A stretch of DNA of 64,000 bases from Lachnospiraceae bacterium (GCA_017427775.1 JAFRSD010000015.1:79661-143660); one strand, 5' to 3'; positions 18,188 through 27,544 are shown, counted from the first letter of the stretch. The notes: a model not told the origin generated them from the sequence alone. Made by a program: numbers and translations.

Positions 18188-19654
18188 CTATTCGAGGATC
18201 GTGATCCGGCCGTCAACCTTCGCGTCGAGTCCGTTGTTGGTCGCGAAATACTCTTCGATGATGTTGTTCACGGAAGTTGCCACAACACGAGGCTTCATAT
18301 TGGGCTTAACCTCTTCAAGCGGTACGCCGAAGAATTCATCGAAATTGTTGTAGTGATAAGCCTGTATTCCGAGTTTGATCCGCATATCATCGGTAATCTC
18401 TTCACCCTTAAAAGTAAAACCTTCTATCGTGTGTGTCGACTTACGATACGTTACGCGAAGGGCGCTCGAAATCTGATAGAACTCCGTCTCGCCGATCCAC
18501 GCCTCATCACGGAAAAGGTGCTGAAAAATCCGACGGATCTGCGCGCCGGTTACCTCAACCATATACAGGTTATCGTCGAACGGCGTGTTCTCCACCATAT
18601 CCTGGTACTCGATGACCGGCCCGAGTTCCTTCTTGCGAATGCTTCCCGAGCCAAATAACATAACATCATAGCTTGCTTCCCACGCCATCAGGTCGGCGTA
18701 GAGGTTGCCCATCTCAGTTTCCTGCTCACGGCACGGATGCGTCAGTTTGCGCGCCCAGCGTGTCACAACGCGTTTGTATTTGCTGTCGGTCTTCGTGCGG
18801 TAGCTGTCGAGCAGCTCCTCCATGATCTCATCCTTCGGAGCGGTGTCCTCGTTGATTGGAACCGGACGCCATTTCCAGTCTTCGATGACCTTTTTCTCGG
18901 TATCATACTGTAAATCGAAACGCCCGATCAAACCCGTACCGGTTCCTGCCTGTACGATTGGGATACCGTTCACCACATCGGCCTGTTCCATGAATGTATG
19001 CGAGTGTCCGCCGATGATCAGATTCACGCCCCAGTCGGGGTCAAGCATCTCGGCAAGCTTGCAGTCGTTCTCGTAACCGATATGCGTTAAGAGAATCGTC
19101 ATATCGGTACGGATGGTCCGATAGTTGTCGCAGATAATGCCGACTTCCTTCGCTGCCGATTCGAGATCGATAAAGGTACCGATGATCTTCTCGGAACGCG
19201 TGGATGCAAGCACCTCTTCGGTCAGAATACCGATGAACATGATGCGCATTCCGCCGACATCAATATTGACGTACGGAGTAAATACGCGTGCGTTATTCAT
19301 CGTAATGAAAAGGTTCGCGTTTACGATCGGGAACTTGGCGCATTTTTCAAGGAACAACAGGTGGGCAAATCCGTAGTCAACCTCGTGGTTTCCGATCGTC
19401 GCGACATCGGGATTCAGATTGTTCATCAGATCGATCGTCGAGAGCCCCTGATACTCGGAGTCGATGACCGAGCCCCGGAACATGTCACCCGCGATGGCGT
19501 AGATGACATTTTCCTTCTCTTTGCGGACCTTGTTTACGTATCCCGCGAGACGGGTCAGACCGCCGGTCTCCTTTCCATCGGTTTCCTTCGGCAGAAAATC
19601 GCCGTGCAGGTCGTTTGAATGTAAGATTGTCAGTTTTTTAATACTGTCACCCAT
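18188..19654 (-). CDS. Bifunctional metallophosphatase/5'-nucleotidase, cytoplasmic form
   Basis: 488 residues, UshA-like. N-terminal calcineurin-type domain with metal motifs HSNDLHGD (~11), AGDMFRGS, GNHEVDYG (~92) and GGHSHTF (~215); C-terminal 5'-nucleotidase domain with GNLYADLM, FGSGSIR and the FDDNLYMVEVTG segment. These enzymes hydrolyse nucleotides, nucleotide sugars or other phosphoesters. There is no signal peptide or anchor, unlike UshA, so it should act in the cytosol. It precedes nothing in an obvious operon; the lipoprotein gene upstream ends 18 bases before its start and may be co-transcribed. Confidence 0.88.
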   Translation of the reverse strand: MGDSIKKLTILHSNDLHGDFLPKETDGKETGGLTRLAGYVNKVRKEKENVIYAIAGDMFRGSVIDSEYQGLSTIDLMNNLNPDVATIGNHEVDYGFAHLLFLEKCAKFPIVNANLFITMNNARVFTPYVNIDVGGMRIMFIGILTEEVLASTRSEKIIGTFIDLESAAKEVGIICDNYRTIRTDMTILLTHIGYENDCKLAEMLDPDWGVNLIIGGHSHTFMEQADVVNGIPIVQAGTGTGLIGRFDLQYDTEKKVIEDWKWRPVPINEDTAPKDEIMEELLDSYRTKTDSKYKRVVTRWARKLTHPCREQETEMGNLYADLMAWEASYDVMLFGSGSIRKKELGPVIEYQDMVENTPFDDNLYMVEVTGAQIRRIFQHLFRDEAWIGETEFYQISSALRVTYRKSTHTIEGFTFKGEEITDDMRIKLGIQAYHYNNFDEFFGVPLEEVKPNMKPRVVATSVNNIIEEYFATNNGLDAKVDGRITILE

Positions 19655-19672
19655 AAATCACCCCAAAGATTT

Positions 19673-20848
19673 TTATTTCGTGGTCTTGGCCTCCGTCACT
19701 TTGCCGGATGCATCGTAGTATACGGTAACGGAATATCCGTAGGTATCGGTAAAGGTCATCGACTCACCCGGAACCTCATGCGTGAGGAATCCGCTCCAGT
19801 CTTTCTTCAGCGCGTTAACATCATATCCGACAAGATAGATGTTAGCCATCTCATACGGAAGCGCCGCTGCTTCAAAGATGTTCGGCCTATCCACAGAGTA
19901 TTCGGGGTTGCTGTTGTAAGTATCTCCCTTTACATAAACGTCTTTCCTTCCGTCCCGGATAAATGTCATCTCAAGGTCTCCCTTATTGTTGAGATCCCAG
20001 AACGTCCATGTCGGAATCGGTCCTTCGACACCAAGCATATCTACCAGAACATAATGACCCGTTTTCGGTGCGGGAACGATCTTCTCAATCTTACACGACG
20101 GCAGCCACTCCGACCCATAGGTATTAAAGCTTGCATAGAAGTAATCGTTCTTGCCTTCATATCCGATCAGCACAAAATCATAACCCTTGGACCAGACTCC
20201 GTGATAATACGTAAAGAAGGACAGCGCATCCTCCGATGCTCTCGGCGTTCTCTCGGTCTTCTCGAAATGTCTCGTCATACCGTGATTGATCTGCAGATTA
20301 AAATCAGAGGCGCTTACTTCCGAAAGCGAGAAGATAAAATCCTGATCCGCTGCAACATGAGAAACGGTAAAGGTTGCCTTTCTCGCGTCAACATCCACAT
20401 CGCTGCTGATAACCTTCATTACGGAAGCGGACGTGTCATCCTGATGCAGCCCGACACTGTCGTCATACCAGGAACCGCATACTACCTCAACGCTGCTGCG
20501 ATCCTCACCCGGGCGGATCGTGATTGCAATATCATCATTGCTGTACCAGTTTCCGAAAAGATTCTCCAACTCTTTCGCATGTCCGGACAATGCGGGTGTC
20601 GGGCTCGGTGTCGGCTCTTCAGTGGGCGTCGGCTCCGGAGTTACCGGCTGGGTAGGCTCGTCGGTCGGAGTCGGTTCCGGTGTCGGCTCTTCGGTCGGAG
20701 TCGGCTCCTCCGTAGGCGTAACCGTTGTCTTTCCGTCACGCGTCTTGCCCGCCTTCGGATCCTCTTCCTTGTCTCCGCATGCTGTAAGGCATCCGATCAG
20801 ACAGATCATTACGAGCAGTGCAATCATCCATTTTCCCAATCGTTTCAT
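19673..20848 (-). CDS. Putative lipoprotein with PT-rich linker, function unknown
   Basis: 391 residues. Basic N-terminus and hydrophobic stretch end in the lipobox LTAC (C24), then a ~70-residue Pro/Thr/Glu-rich linker (EEPTPTEEPTP repeats) and a ~290-residue extracellular domain rich in aromatic residues. I recognise no family in that domain; the architecture (anchored lipoprotein, flexible linker, C-terminal LVDMLG..WTFWDLN section) is common in Lachnospiraceae. Two ATGs are adjacent; GGAGGG is spaced better for the second (20848). It may be co-transcribed with the downstream 5'-nucleotidase. Confidence 0.7.
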   Translation of the reverse strand: MKRLGKWMIALLVMICLIGCLTACGDKEEDPKAGKTRDGKTTVTPTEEPTPTEEPTPEPTPTDEPTQPVTPEPTPTEEPTPSPTPALSGHAKELENLFGNWYSNDDIAITIRPGEDRSSVEVVCGSWYDDSVGLHQDDTSASVMKVISSDVDVDARKATFTVSHVAADQDFIFSLSEVSASDFNLQINHGMTRHFEKTERTPRASEDALSFFTYYHGVWSKGYDFVLIGYEGKNDYFYASFNTYGSEWLPSCKIEKIVPAPKTGHYVLVDMLGVEGPIPTWTFWDLNNKGDLEMTFIRDGRKDVYVKGDTYNSNPEYSVDRPNIFEAAALPYEMANIYLVGYDVNALKKDWSGFLTHEVPGESMTFTDTYGYSVTVYYDASGKVTEAKTTK

Positions 20849-20933
20849 CATATCCCTCCAAATACTCACGGCATTGCCGCTTAACTTATTTCATCCGGCA
20901 GCGGGAATCCCTCAACCCGTCAGCCGGCCGGTC

Positions 20934-22070
20934 TTACTCTTCAAACAGCAAGTCGCGAAGTCTCGGATGAATCTCGCCGTATGCCGGGCCGAAGCTTCTC
21001 ACATGCATGGAAAATACAAGCGAAGTCTTCGTTTCGGGCGACATGATCGTGCAGCTTCCCGCCGCGCCGTCCCAGCCGAACACGCCGGCCTTTGCCGGAG
21101 ACCCGATGACCTCGGGATGCATCAATACCTGCATGCCGACGCCGTAGCCGTATCCGTAGCGTCCCATGTTCTGCTCGATCTCCTTATGTCCCTGCTCTGT
21201 GAGCAGGTCGGTACGGATTGTCTCGATGGACTCCTCCTTTAATACGCGGTAACCGTTCTTCGCGACACCGCCGCACGCAAGCGCATCCGCAAGGATCGCG
21301 TAATCTTCGGTACAGCTCACGAGACCCGCGCCGCCGCTTTCATATGCGTCACTCAGGCGGTAATTGCAGTCGTTCTCCATCGGAACGATCTCTTCATTCT
21401 CCCAGGTAAACTGCTGCGCCAGATCCTTCTCCTGTCCCTCCTCCATAAAGAAGCGCGTGCGGTTCATGCCGAGCGGTTTCCAGATATGCTCCGCAAGATA
21501 TTCGGAGAATTTCATGCCGGACACAACCTCGATGACCGCGCCGATGACATCATGGCTCAGGCTGTACAGGTAGTGGTCACCCGGATGGAACAGCAAAGGC
21601 GTAAGCGGGAATCCGTCAACAATCTGCCGCGTCGTAGCCTCCGGTCCGTATGTGCGCCGCGCCTGCGAAATGCCGGGCCTGTCGAGATTATAATCGAGTC
21701 CGGACTGCATCGAAACGAGATGCCAGATCTGCATCGGCCGCTTTGCCGGAACGATTCTGATCGTTTCCTCAAACTTCTCCTCGACGAAAATCTTCTCATA
21801 CGCCGGCAGATACTTCGCCACCTCGTCCTGCAGCGAGATCTTCCCCTGCTCCACGAGCTGCATCAAAGCAACCATCGTCTGAATCTTCGTCATTGAGAAC
21901 ACAAGGTACTGTGCCTTCTCGTCCACCGGTTTTTTATGCTCCGTGTCGGTCGTTCCGGTCATATGGCGGTACACCTGCTCATGGTCCTTCATGATGATAA
22001 CGTCAACGGACGGCAGGCCGTACTTCTCCGGCAGGCTGTCCAGATACTTTGTGATCTTTTTGAAATTCAT
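20934..22070 (-). CDS. Serine hydrolase of the beta-lactamase/penicillin-binding-protein-like family
   Basis: 378 residues, cytosolic (no signal peptide). The class C beta-lactamase-type SxxK motif is FSMTK (S59-K62). The Tyr motif appears as YSLSHD (~170), with Ser-Leu in place of the usual Tyr-x-Asn, and GWDGAAGSC (~337) could be the KTG-equivalent strand. Such proteins are esterases, DD-peptidases or amidases rather than true beta-lactamases; the substrate is unknown. Lies downstream of the phosphopantetheinyl transferase with a tandem hairpin repeat between them. Confidence 0.85.
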   Translation of the reverse strand: MNFKKITKYLDSLPEKYGLPSVDVIIMKDHEQVYRHMTGTTDTEHKKPVDEKAQYLVFSMTKIQTMVALMQLVEQGKISLQDEVAKYLPAYEKIFVEEKFEETIRIVPAKRPMQIWHLVSMQSGLDYNLDRPGISQARRTYGPEATTRQIVDGFPLTPLLFHPGDHYLYSLSHDVIGAVIEVVSGMKFSEYLAEHIWKPLGMNRTRFFMEEGQEKDLAQQFTWENEEIVPMENDCNYRLSDAYESGGAGLVSCTEDYAILADALACGGVAKNGYRVLKEESIETIRTDLLTEQGHKEIEQNMGRYGYGYGVGMQVLMHPEVIGSPAKAGVFGWDGAAGSCTIMSPETKTSLVFSMHVRSFGPAYGEIHPRLRDLLFEE

Positions 22071-22090
22071 ACATCCTCCTGACTTACGTT

Positions 22091-22141
22091 CGCGGATCCC
22101 GCTCCGCGGCTTTCTTATACGTCCGCGGATCCCGCTCCGCG
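22091..22141. repeat. Tandem 18-base hairpin repeat
   Basis: CGCGGATCCCGCTCCGCG occurs twice, at 22091-22108 and 22124-22141, 33 bases apart start to start. Each copy is a 6-bp stem with 6-base loop. It fills the space between the PPTase stop and the serine hydrolase start. A T4 run follows the second copy on the plus strand, but the flanking genes read the other way. Confidence 0.75.
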
Positions 22142-22148
22142 TTTTCTC

Positions 22149-22913
22149 TTATCCTCTTTTTACGCATATAAAACAGGCATAGCCGCTTACTTCCGCCGGG
22201 CTTAGGATCTCGAACATTCCTTTCTCCGCCGTAACCGTCACCGCCGGCTTACCGTTCTTTCCGATCACGGAAAATGTGTCCATCTCCCGTTCAATCCCCG
22301 TACCGGCCGCTTTCAGAAAACTTTCCTTACGCGCCCACACTTCCGTGAAGCGCGCATCCCGTTCCCCGCCTTCCGCAGCGAACACATACTCCTGCTCCGC
22401 CTGGGCAAATGCCTTCCGCACGATACGTTCCCGTACCTGTCCGTGTTTCTCGATATCGCATCCGATTTCCGCATCGGAGCACACGAGCATCACCTTTGTG
22501 CCCGAGTGGGAAATGTTATAGTGAAAGTCAGGATAACGTTTCAAATACGGCTTTCCGTGCGCGCCGCTGCCCGTTTCCAGGTCTTCGGGAGACGGGAACC
22601 CGGCCGTATCCAGCGAAACAAACCCGACCTCGGTAAGAAGAATCTCCGTGCCGGCATCCGGCCGTGTGTTCGTCAGGAAGTCTTCGTTTCGTACGCTCTT
22701 TCCAAGGTTCGCGGCATTCCCGCCGCTTTCCCGTTTCAACTCCTCGGAAAGTGCCAGGGAAAGTAACACTCCCGCGCCGATTCCGAGAAGGCGGTCCTTC
22801 TCTCTTTTATATCGCGTGACGCGTTCCTTCCGTTCCGCGCCGAGACACAGAAAGAGTCTCTCCGCCGCGGCACTGTCGATTGTTCCGATATCGCCTATAT
22901 ATACTCTGATCAT
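22149..22913 (-). CDS. 4'-phosphopantetheinyl transferase, Sfp type
   Basis: 254 residues. It transfers the phosphopantetheine arm of CoA to carrier proteins (ACP, PCP). The signature is intact: GCDIEKHGQ with the metal-binding Asp-x-Glu pair, then FTEVWARKESFLKAAGTGI. The length and Sfp-like WxxKES(F)xKAxG motif point to a secondary-metabolism/general PPTase rather than AcpS. No NRPS or PKS genes lie in the window. Start MIRVYIGDIG at 22913 begins 7 bases after the Nudix stop, so the two are co-transcribed. Confidence 0.92.
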   Translation of the reverse strand: MIRVYIGDIGTIDSAAAERLFLCLGAERKERVTRYKREKDRLLGIGAGVLLSLALSEELKRESGGNAANLGKSVRNEDFLTNTRPDAGTEILLTEVGFVSLDTAGFPSPEDLETGSGAHGKPYLKRYPDFHYNISHSGTKVMLVCSDAEIGCDIEKHGQVRERIVRKAFAQAEQEYVFAAEGGERDARFTEVWARKESFLKAAGTGIEREMDTFSVIGKNGKPAVTVTAEKGMFEILSPAEVSGYACFICVKRG

Positions 22914-22920
22914 GAAATCC

Positions 22921-23478
22921 TCAGACGATCCGTCCCGTCGCGCGCAGATAGAATAACAGGGCCGCGCCCATGAACGAATGCATGTATTCACCGGTCCCGA
23001 ACTTCGTAAGGACCTCATCTACCGGAACGAGCACGCTGTGAAGCACCTCGTCCTCATCCGGATGAAGCTCTCCTGTCGGAGTCACATCTTCGGCTAGACA
23101 GATGTGTAGCTCGCTCTCCTTTTCAAACACCGCGGGATTCGGATTCACGATGCCGATCAGCGTAACCCGGCCGGCACGAAAACCGCTCTCTTCCTCAAGT
23201 TCTCTCGCGGCAGCCTCCGTGGGGTTCTCTCCCTCGTCCACGATCCCGCCGGGAAATTCCGCCGTAATCATGTCGCTTCCGTGACGCCACTGCCTTACCA
23301 TGACGAACTGTCCTTCATAGACGGCAACGCAGCATACACAGCGACACCCCTGAATGGAATAGTATTCGCCCTTCGGTCCCGCGGCGGCCGTCTGCTGCTT
23401 CGCTTCTACCGAAAAAACAGGTGTTTTCAGAATGGTTCGGACCGATTCGGTAGTCCAGGATAAATCCGTCTCTTTCAT
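22921..23478 (-). CDS. Nudix hydrolase, ADP-ribose pyrophosphatase type
   Basis: 185 residues. Nudix box GGIVDEGENPTEAAARELEE fits GX5EX7REUXEEXG and is followed by an NPNPAVFEKESELH segment typical of ADP-sugar pyrophosphatases. The family hydrolyses NDP-X compounds (ADP-ribose, GDP-mannose) in the cytosol. ATG at 23478 (MKETDLSW) is used; the upstream in-frame extension overlaps the promoter region. Promoter TTGCAA-17-TATAAT lies just before. First gene of a two-gene unit with the PPTase. Confidence 0.9.
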   Translation of the reverse strand: MKETDLSWTTESVRTILKTPVFSVEAKQQTAAAGPKGEYYSIQGCRCVCCVAVYEGQFVMVRQWRHGSDMITAEFPGGIVDEGENPTEAAARELEEESGFRAGRVTLIGIVNPNPAVFEKESELHICLAEDVTPTGELHPDEDEVLHSVLVPVDEVLTKFGTGEYMHSFMGAALLFYLRATGRIV

Positions 23479-23509
23479 GTGCCTGTATGCCTCCCCTGTA
23501 ATACCCTTT

Positions 23510-23538
23510 ATTATACCAACCGAGATCCTGTTTTGCAA
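23510..23538 (-). promoter_or_regulatory. Promoter of the Nudix-PPTase unit
   Basis: TTGCAA (23538-23533), 17-base spacer, TATAAT (23515-23510) on the minus strand, 32 bases before the Nudix start codon. Confidence 0.7.
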
Positions 23539-23595
23539 CAGAAGACCGTTTCCATTTGCCTAAAAAACGGGATCTTCTTTCCCGGTCGAAAAGGC

Positions 23596-23624
23596 TTGAC
23601 CGAAGTTGTTTTCTCCTCTATACT
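23596..23624 (+). promoter_or_regulatory. Promoter of the flavodiiron gene
   Basis: TTGACC, 17-base spacer, TATACT; the ATG with AGGAGG lies 33 bases downstream. Confidence 0.8.
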
Positions 23625-23656
23625 GGAATAATAAATACAATATCAGGAGGTTCGTT

Positions 23657-25516
23657 ATGCATTGTACCAGAAAGATCGCCGATGACCTGTACTGGGTAGG
23701 CGGAAACGACCGCCGGCTTGCCATGTTCGAAGGCGTATATTCCGTGCCGGACGGCGTTTCCTACAACTCCTATCTTCTGCTTGACGAGATGACGGTGCTG
23801 TTTGATACGGTAGACCGTGCTGTCGATAAAGCATTCTTTGAAAACCTCGCGTATGTTCTGAACGGCCGCGATCTCGATTTCGTAGTCGTATCCCACATGG
23901 AACCCGACCACAGCGCGACGCTTCGCGAGCTGCTTCTGCGCTACCCCGACTGTGTTGTCGTATGCAACACGAAGAGCCATGAGATGATGGTCCGTTTCGG
24001 CTATGTAGGCGAGAACCGCAAGCCTTACCTTGTGAAGGAAGGCGACGTGATGCGTACGGGACGCCACGAATTCACATTTGTCATGGCACCGATGGTTCAC
24101 TGGCCCGAGGTTATGATGACCTACGATAAGTCGACCGGCACGCTTTTCACCGCCGACGCGTTCGGTACGTTCGGTGCGCTGAACGGCAATCTTTTCGCCG
24201 ACGAAGTGGATTTCTTCCGCGACTACCTCGATGAGGCCCGCCGCTACTATACGAATATCGTCGGCAAATACGGCGCGCAGGTGCAGGCCGTCCTCAAAAA
24301 AGCCGCAACACTCGATATCAAGATGCTCTGCCCGCTGCACGGTTTCGTATGGCGCCGCAACCTCGGCGACTATATCGAATATTACGACAAATGGAGCCGC
24401 TACGATCCCGAAGAAACCGGCGTCATGATCGCCTACGCTTCGGTATACGGAAACACGGAAAATGCAGCCGAGATCCTTGCCGTGAAGCTTCGCGAACGCG
24501 GTGCCAAGGTTACGATGTTCGACGTGTCGGTTAAGCCGGCGTCGGAAATCGTCGCCGCAGCGTTCCGCTACAGCCACCTCGTATTTGCCTCCACGACTTA
24601 CAACGCGGAAATCTTCGTCCGCATGGAGGAGGCGCTTCGCGACCTCGTTGCGCACAACATCCGCAAGCGCACGGTTGCCTTCCTTGAGAACGGCACCTGG
24701 GCTGCCCAGAGCGGCCGCAAGATGCGCGCCCTCTTCGAGGAATGCAAGGACATGTCCTTCATTGAACCGGTTGTCTCCCTGAAGAGTTCCCTTGCCGCAT
24801 CGCAGCTTACGGAACTTGACGCGCTCGCCGATTCCATCCTTGCAACGTTCCCGGTTACCGAGACCGTCCCGGATGTTTCCGCACCGAGTGTGACCGGCTC
24901 CACAGATCCTACCGCTCTCTTCAAACTGAGCTACGGTCTGTTCGTGATCTCGACCCGCGAGGGCGGTCGCGACAACGGCTGTATCACCAATACGACCATG
25001 CAGGCCGCATCCGGACCGAACCGCCTCGTGATCGCGGTCAACAAGCAGAATTACACCCACGACCTGATCGTCCGCACGGGCACCTTCAACGTATCCGTTC
25101 TGACGCAGTCCGCGGAGTTTGACCTGTTCAAGCGCTTCGGTTTTGCAAGCGGCCGGGACACGGACAAATTCGCCGGTTTCGACGGCATCAAGCGTACCGC
25201 CAACGGACTGCTCGCAATCACCGAAAGCACTAACGCGGTATTCAGCTGCAAAGTGATTTCCGTAACGGACTGCGGTTCCCACAGTTTATTCCTCGCCGAC
25301 ATCACGGAAAGCGAAGTGCTCTCGAACGAGCCTTCCGTAACGTACGAATACTACTTCGCGCATATCAAGCCGAAGCCCGTAAAGAGCGATACCCCGACCA
25401 CCAAATGGGTATGCAAGATCTGCGGTTACGAGTACGAGGGCGAAGAGCTTCCGCCGGATTTCATCTGCCCGCTCTGTAAGCATGGCGCGGATGATTTCGA
25501 GAAGGTTGTCGGATAG
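23657..25516 (+). CDS. Flavodiiron protein fused to a flavin-reductase domain and a rubredoxin
   Basis: 619-residue cytosolic O2/NO reductase. Order: metallo-beta-lactamase-like di-iron domain (1-250, ligands HMEPDH at ~80-85), flavodoxin domain (250-395, FMN loop YASVYGNTENA), FMN-binding flavin-reductase-like domain (415-565), C-terminal rubredoxin (575-619; CKICGY, then CPLCKHGA). The last two modules correspond to the separate Hrb (high-molecular-weight rubredoxin) protein that donates electrons to FprA in acetogens, so this is a self-contained electron chain in one polypeptide. The start ATG at 23657 follows AGGAGG; its own promoter lies 33 bases upstream and a bidirectional terminator follows. 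Divergent from the Nudix unit. Confidence 0.93.
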   Translation: MHCTRKIADDLYWVGGNDRRLAMFEGVYSVPDGVSYNSYLLLDEMTVLFDTVDRAVDKAFFENLAYVLNGRDLDFVVVSHMEPDHSATLRELLLRYPDCVVVCNTKSHEMMVRFGYVGENRKPYLVKEGDVMRTGRHEFTFVMAPMVHWPEVMMTYDKSTGTLFTADAFGTFGALNGNLFADEVDFFRDYLDEARRYYTNIVGKYGAQVQAVLKKAATLDIKMLCPLHGFVWRRNLGDYIEYYDKWSRYDPEETGVMIAYASVYGNTENAAEILAVKLRERGAKVTMFDVSVKPASEIVAAAFRYSHLVFASTTYNAEIFVRMEEALRDLVAHNIRKRTVAFLENGTWAAQSGRKMRALFEECKDMSFIEPVVSLKSSLAASQLTELDALADSILATFPVTETVPDVSAPSVTGSTDPTALFKLSYGLFVISTREGGRDNGCITNTTMQAASGPNRLVIAVNKQNYTHDLIVRTGTFNVSVLTQSAEFDLFKRFGFASGRDTDKFAGFDGIKRTANGLLAITESTNAVFSCKVISVTDCGSHSLFLADITESEVLSNEPSVTYEYYFAHIKPKPVKSDTPTTKWVCKICGYEYEGEELPPDFICPLCKHGADDFEKVVG

Positions 25517-25611
25517 CCTCCATCTGCTAACCAATTGACTGCGGGCAGCTGCTCCGACTGTTCTGAAACCGGACAGACGATTGTTACGGCAATCCGTGAA
25601 GTACAAAAAAT

Positions 25612-25643
25612 AAGGCGTTATCCGATGCGGATAGCGCCTTTTC
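25612..25643. terminator. Bidirectional terminator between the flavodiiron gene and the YD-like gene
   Basis: AAGGCG(T)TATCC-GATGC-GGATAGCGCCTT. T-runs are present on both sides: TTTTC on the plus strand, TTATTTTTTG on the minus strand. Confidence 0.85.
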
Positions 25644-25682
25644 TGTTTCTTCGGTTGTTATTCCTTACGACCTTGCGCAGTC

Positions 25683-26873
25683 TTATTTGACTTCGGTGTA
25701 ATTAATCAGGAACCATATTTCGTCCGCGTACTCCAATGCTTTTTTGCTGACGGTGAGTTCCTCGTAGACATATGTCTCTTTTGTGAAAACGCCATGCTCT
25801 CCGATTATCGAATGCGTAACCATCTCCCCGCGCTCATCAAATTCATACCGCTCCTGCGCGGTATCCGGAGTGCCGCTTACCCACACACGCTGGCGGTGCT
25901 GCTCGTCATATGTTGCCGTGCCTTTTTTAACGGATACGCCGACACTCGCGATCTGCTTATCGATGATGATCGGGCTGATCAGATTACCGTTCTCATCGTA
26001 AGTACACGGAATGGTCGTCTCTTTTCCCGTTCTTTTATCAATCTCCTGTATCTCGGTATACCGGTTGTCCGATCCCCGATTGAAATTCGTCTGGGAAGTT
26101 TCCAGTCTTTTCCCTTTTTGGTCGTCCTCCCCGTCATAGAACCAGTTGGCATAGAGAATCGATCTGGGCATTCCGTCATCGTAATAGTAGTACGAGATGA
26201 CATCCGTCGTCCTGTAACCCCTGCCAACCATTACCAAATGCGCCACATTGGTTAAATGTCCCGCATCATCATAATGGTAGGTTCGATACTCGTTCTCTAT
26301 GGTGCCATCATCTTCATATACGCTGTAACGGATCAACCGCCGCACGCCGTTCAGGGCATATTTCTTCGCCCACACTTTCCTCCCGCCTGCATTATACTTC
26401 ATGCAGACGGCAACCGGTCCGCCTTCACTGCCGTCCGAGTAGTCCATGTAAACATACTTGTATTCGTCAGCCGGACTTCCGTCCTCTTCATATTCGGTAA
26501 CGGAGGAAAGGCGGCCCTCTTCGTTGTAACGAACTTCCCCATGCCCGCAGCCATTTCCGTCATCATCATAGTACATCACTTTCACCAGTCTGCCGAAATC
26601 ATCATACTCGGTCACAACACTGTCAAAGGTCTTTCCGTTCAGTTCCTCACAAACTTTTGTAATGCGGTATACCGTAGCGGTTTCCATCACCCGCCGCTTG
26701 CCTGCCTCCGGCCGTTTTTCTCTCTTCGGGGCAAATATGACCGCCAGCAGCCCGATCCACATCGCAAATGCTACCGCAACAATGCCAAGCACGATCTTCG
26801 CCCGCTTCGGGATACTTTGCTTCTTCTTTCTTTTCTTACCGCTCACAGCATCTCCTCCAAACCCGTCAGACAT
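25683..26873 (-). CDS. Membrane-anchored protein with YD/MORN-like repeats, function unknown
   Basis: 396 residues. A basic N-terminus (KKRKKKQSIPKR) precedes one transmembrane helix at ~27-48; the rest would be extracellular. It contains about six spaced beta-hairpin repeats with YD-type signatures (EYDDFGRLVK, RYNEEGRLSS, YNAGGRKV, YHYDDAGHLTN, TYDENGNLI, EFDERGEMV), resembling RHS/YD repeats but with degenerate spacing. It follows the response regulator by 28 bases on the same strand, so it may be a sensed or regulated surface component of that system (inference). Confidence 0.65.
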   Translation of the reverse strand: MSDGFGGDAVSGKKRKKKQSIPKRAKIVLGIVAVAFAMWIGLLAVIFAPKREKRPEAGKRRVMETATVYRITKVCEELNGKTFDSVVTEYDDFGRLVKVMYYDDDGNGCGHGEVRYNEEGRLSSVTEYEEDGSPADEYKYVYMDYSDGSEGGPVAVCMKYNAGGRKVWAKKYALNGVRRLIRYSVYEDDGTIENEYRTYHYDDAGHLTNVAHLVMVGRGYRTTDVISYYYYDDGMPRSILYANWFYDGEDDQKGKRLETSQTNFNRGSDNRYTEIQEIDKRTGKETTIPCTYDENGNLISPIIIDKQIASVGVSVKKGTATYDEQHRQRVWVSGTPDTAQERYEFDERGEMVTHSIIGEHGVFTKETYVYEELTVSKKALEYADEIWFLINYTEVK

Positions 26874-26901
26874 CTCCGCATCCGTAATCGGAGTGCATTC
26901 T

Positions 26902-27534
26902 CTATCCTTTCAGTGCCACAACCAGCTTCACGCGGTCATGGATCCCGGTCTTATCATAGATTGCGGAAATGTAATTCTTGACTGTCCCTTCCGAGATATA
27001 GAGCCGGTCCGCAATCTGGCGGTTCGTGAGGCCTTCCGCTAACAACGAAGCAATCTCCCGCTCCCGCTCGGTAAGTTCTCCGTACGCCTGCTCTTCCGAC
27101 ACATTTTCCTTGGTTGTACTATGTACTACAAGCGTAGTAAGGCGCTGCATGACCTTCGGATCAAGAACGCTAATGCCGCCCATGATCTGGCGGATGGCAC
27201 CGAGAATTGCATCCTTGCCGCTGTCCTTCAACAGATACCCGTCCGCTCCGCCGCTGATGGCATTCGTGATGTTCGCGTCATCGTAAAATGTCGTCAGCAC
27301 GAGAATCCTGGTCTGCGGGTAGAGCTTCTTCATGTGTCCGATCAGCTCAATCCCGCCCATGCCCTTCATATTAAGATCGACAAGTGCGATGTCACAGGAC
27401 ACTTTTGTAAGAATCTCCAGCGCCTCGTTCCCGTCATGCGCCTTGCCGACGATTTCCATATCATTTAACGAAAGGATGATCTCAAGACTGTCAAGAAGCA
27501 TCGTTTCGTCATCCACCAATAAAACCCGGAACAT
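26902..27534 (-). CDS. NarL/LuxR-type response regulator
   Basis: 210 residues. Receiver domain with acidic pocket VDDE (8-9), phospho-acceptor D53 (ALVDLNM) and switch Thr in LVLTTF; C-terminal LuxR HTH TEREREIASLLAEG...SEGTVKNYISAIYDKTG. The ATG at 27534 is preferred over a TTG two codons upstream because AGGAGG is 6 bases from it. Immediately downstream of the histidine kinase, which it should be the partner of. Possible target: the inverted repeat around the kinase promoter or the palindromes before the ABC operon. Confidence 0.93.
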   Translation of the reverse strand: MFRVLLVDDETMLLDSLEIILSLNDMEIVGKAHDGNEALEILTKVSCDIALVDLNMKGMGGIELIGHMKKLYPQTRILVLTTFYDDANITNAISGGADGYLLKDSGKDAILGAIRQIMGGISVLDPKVMQRLTTLVVHSTTKENVSEEQAYGELTEREREIASLLAEGLTNRQIADRLYISEGTVKNYISAIYDKTGIHDRVKLVVALKG

Positions 27535-27544
27535 TTCCAACCTC

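Noticed and set aside
20580..20720. Low-complexity GTCGG/CTCGG repeat DNA looks like a minisatellite
   Set aside because: It encodes the Pro/Thr/Glu linker of the lipoprotein in frame; it is coding low complexity rather than a DNA element.
23618..25282. A 554-codon open frame on the minus strand opposite the flavodiiron gene
   Set aside because: Exactly antisense to a gene with clear domains; no ribosome site and no recognisable protein family.
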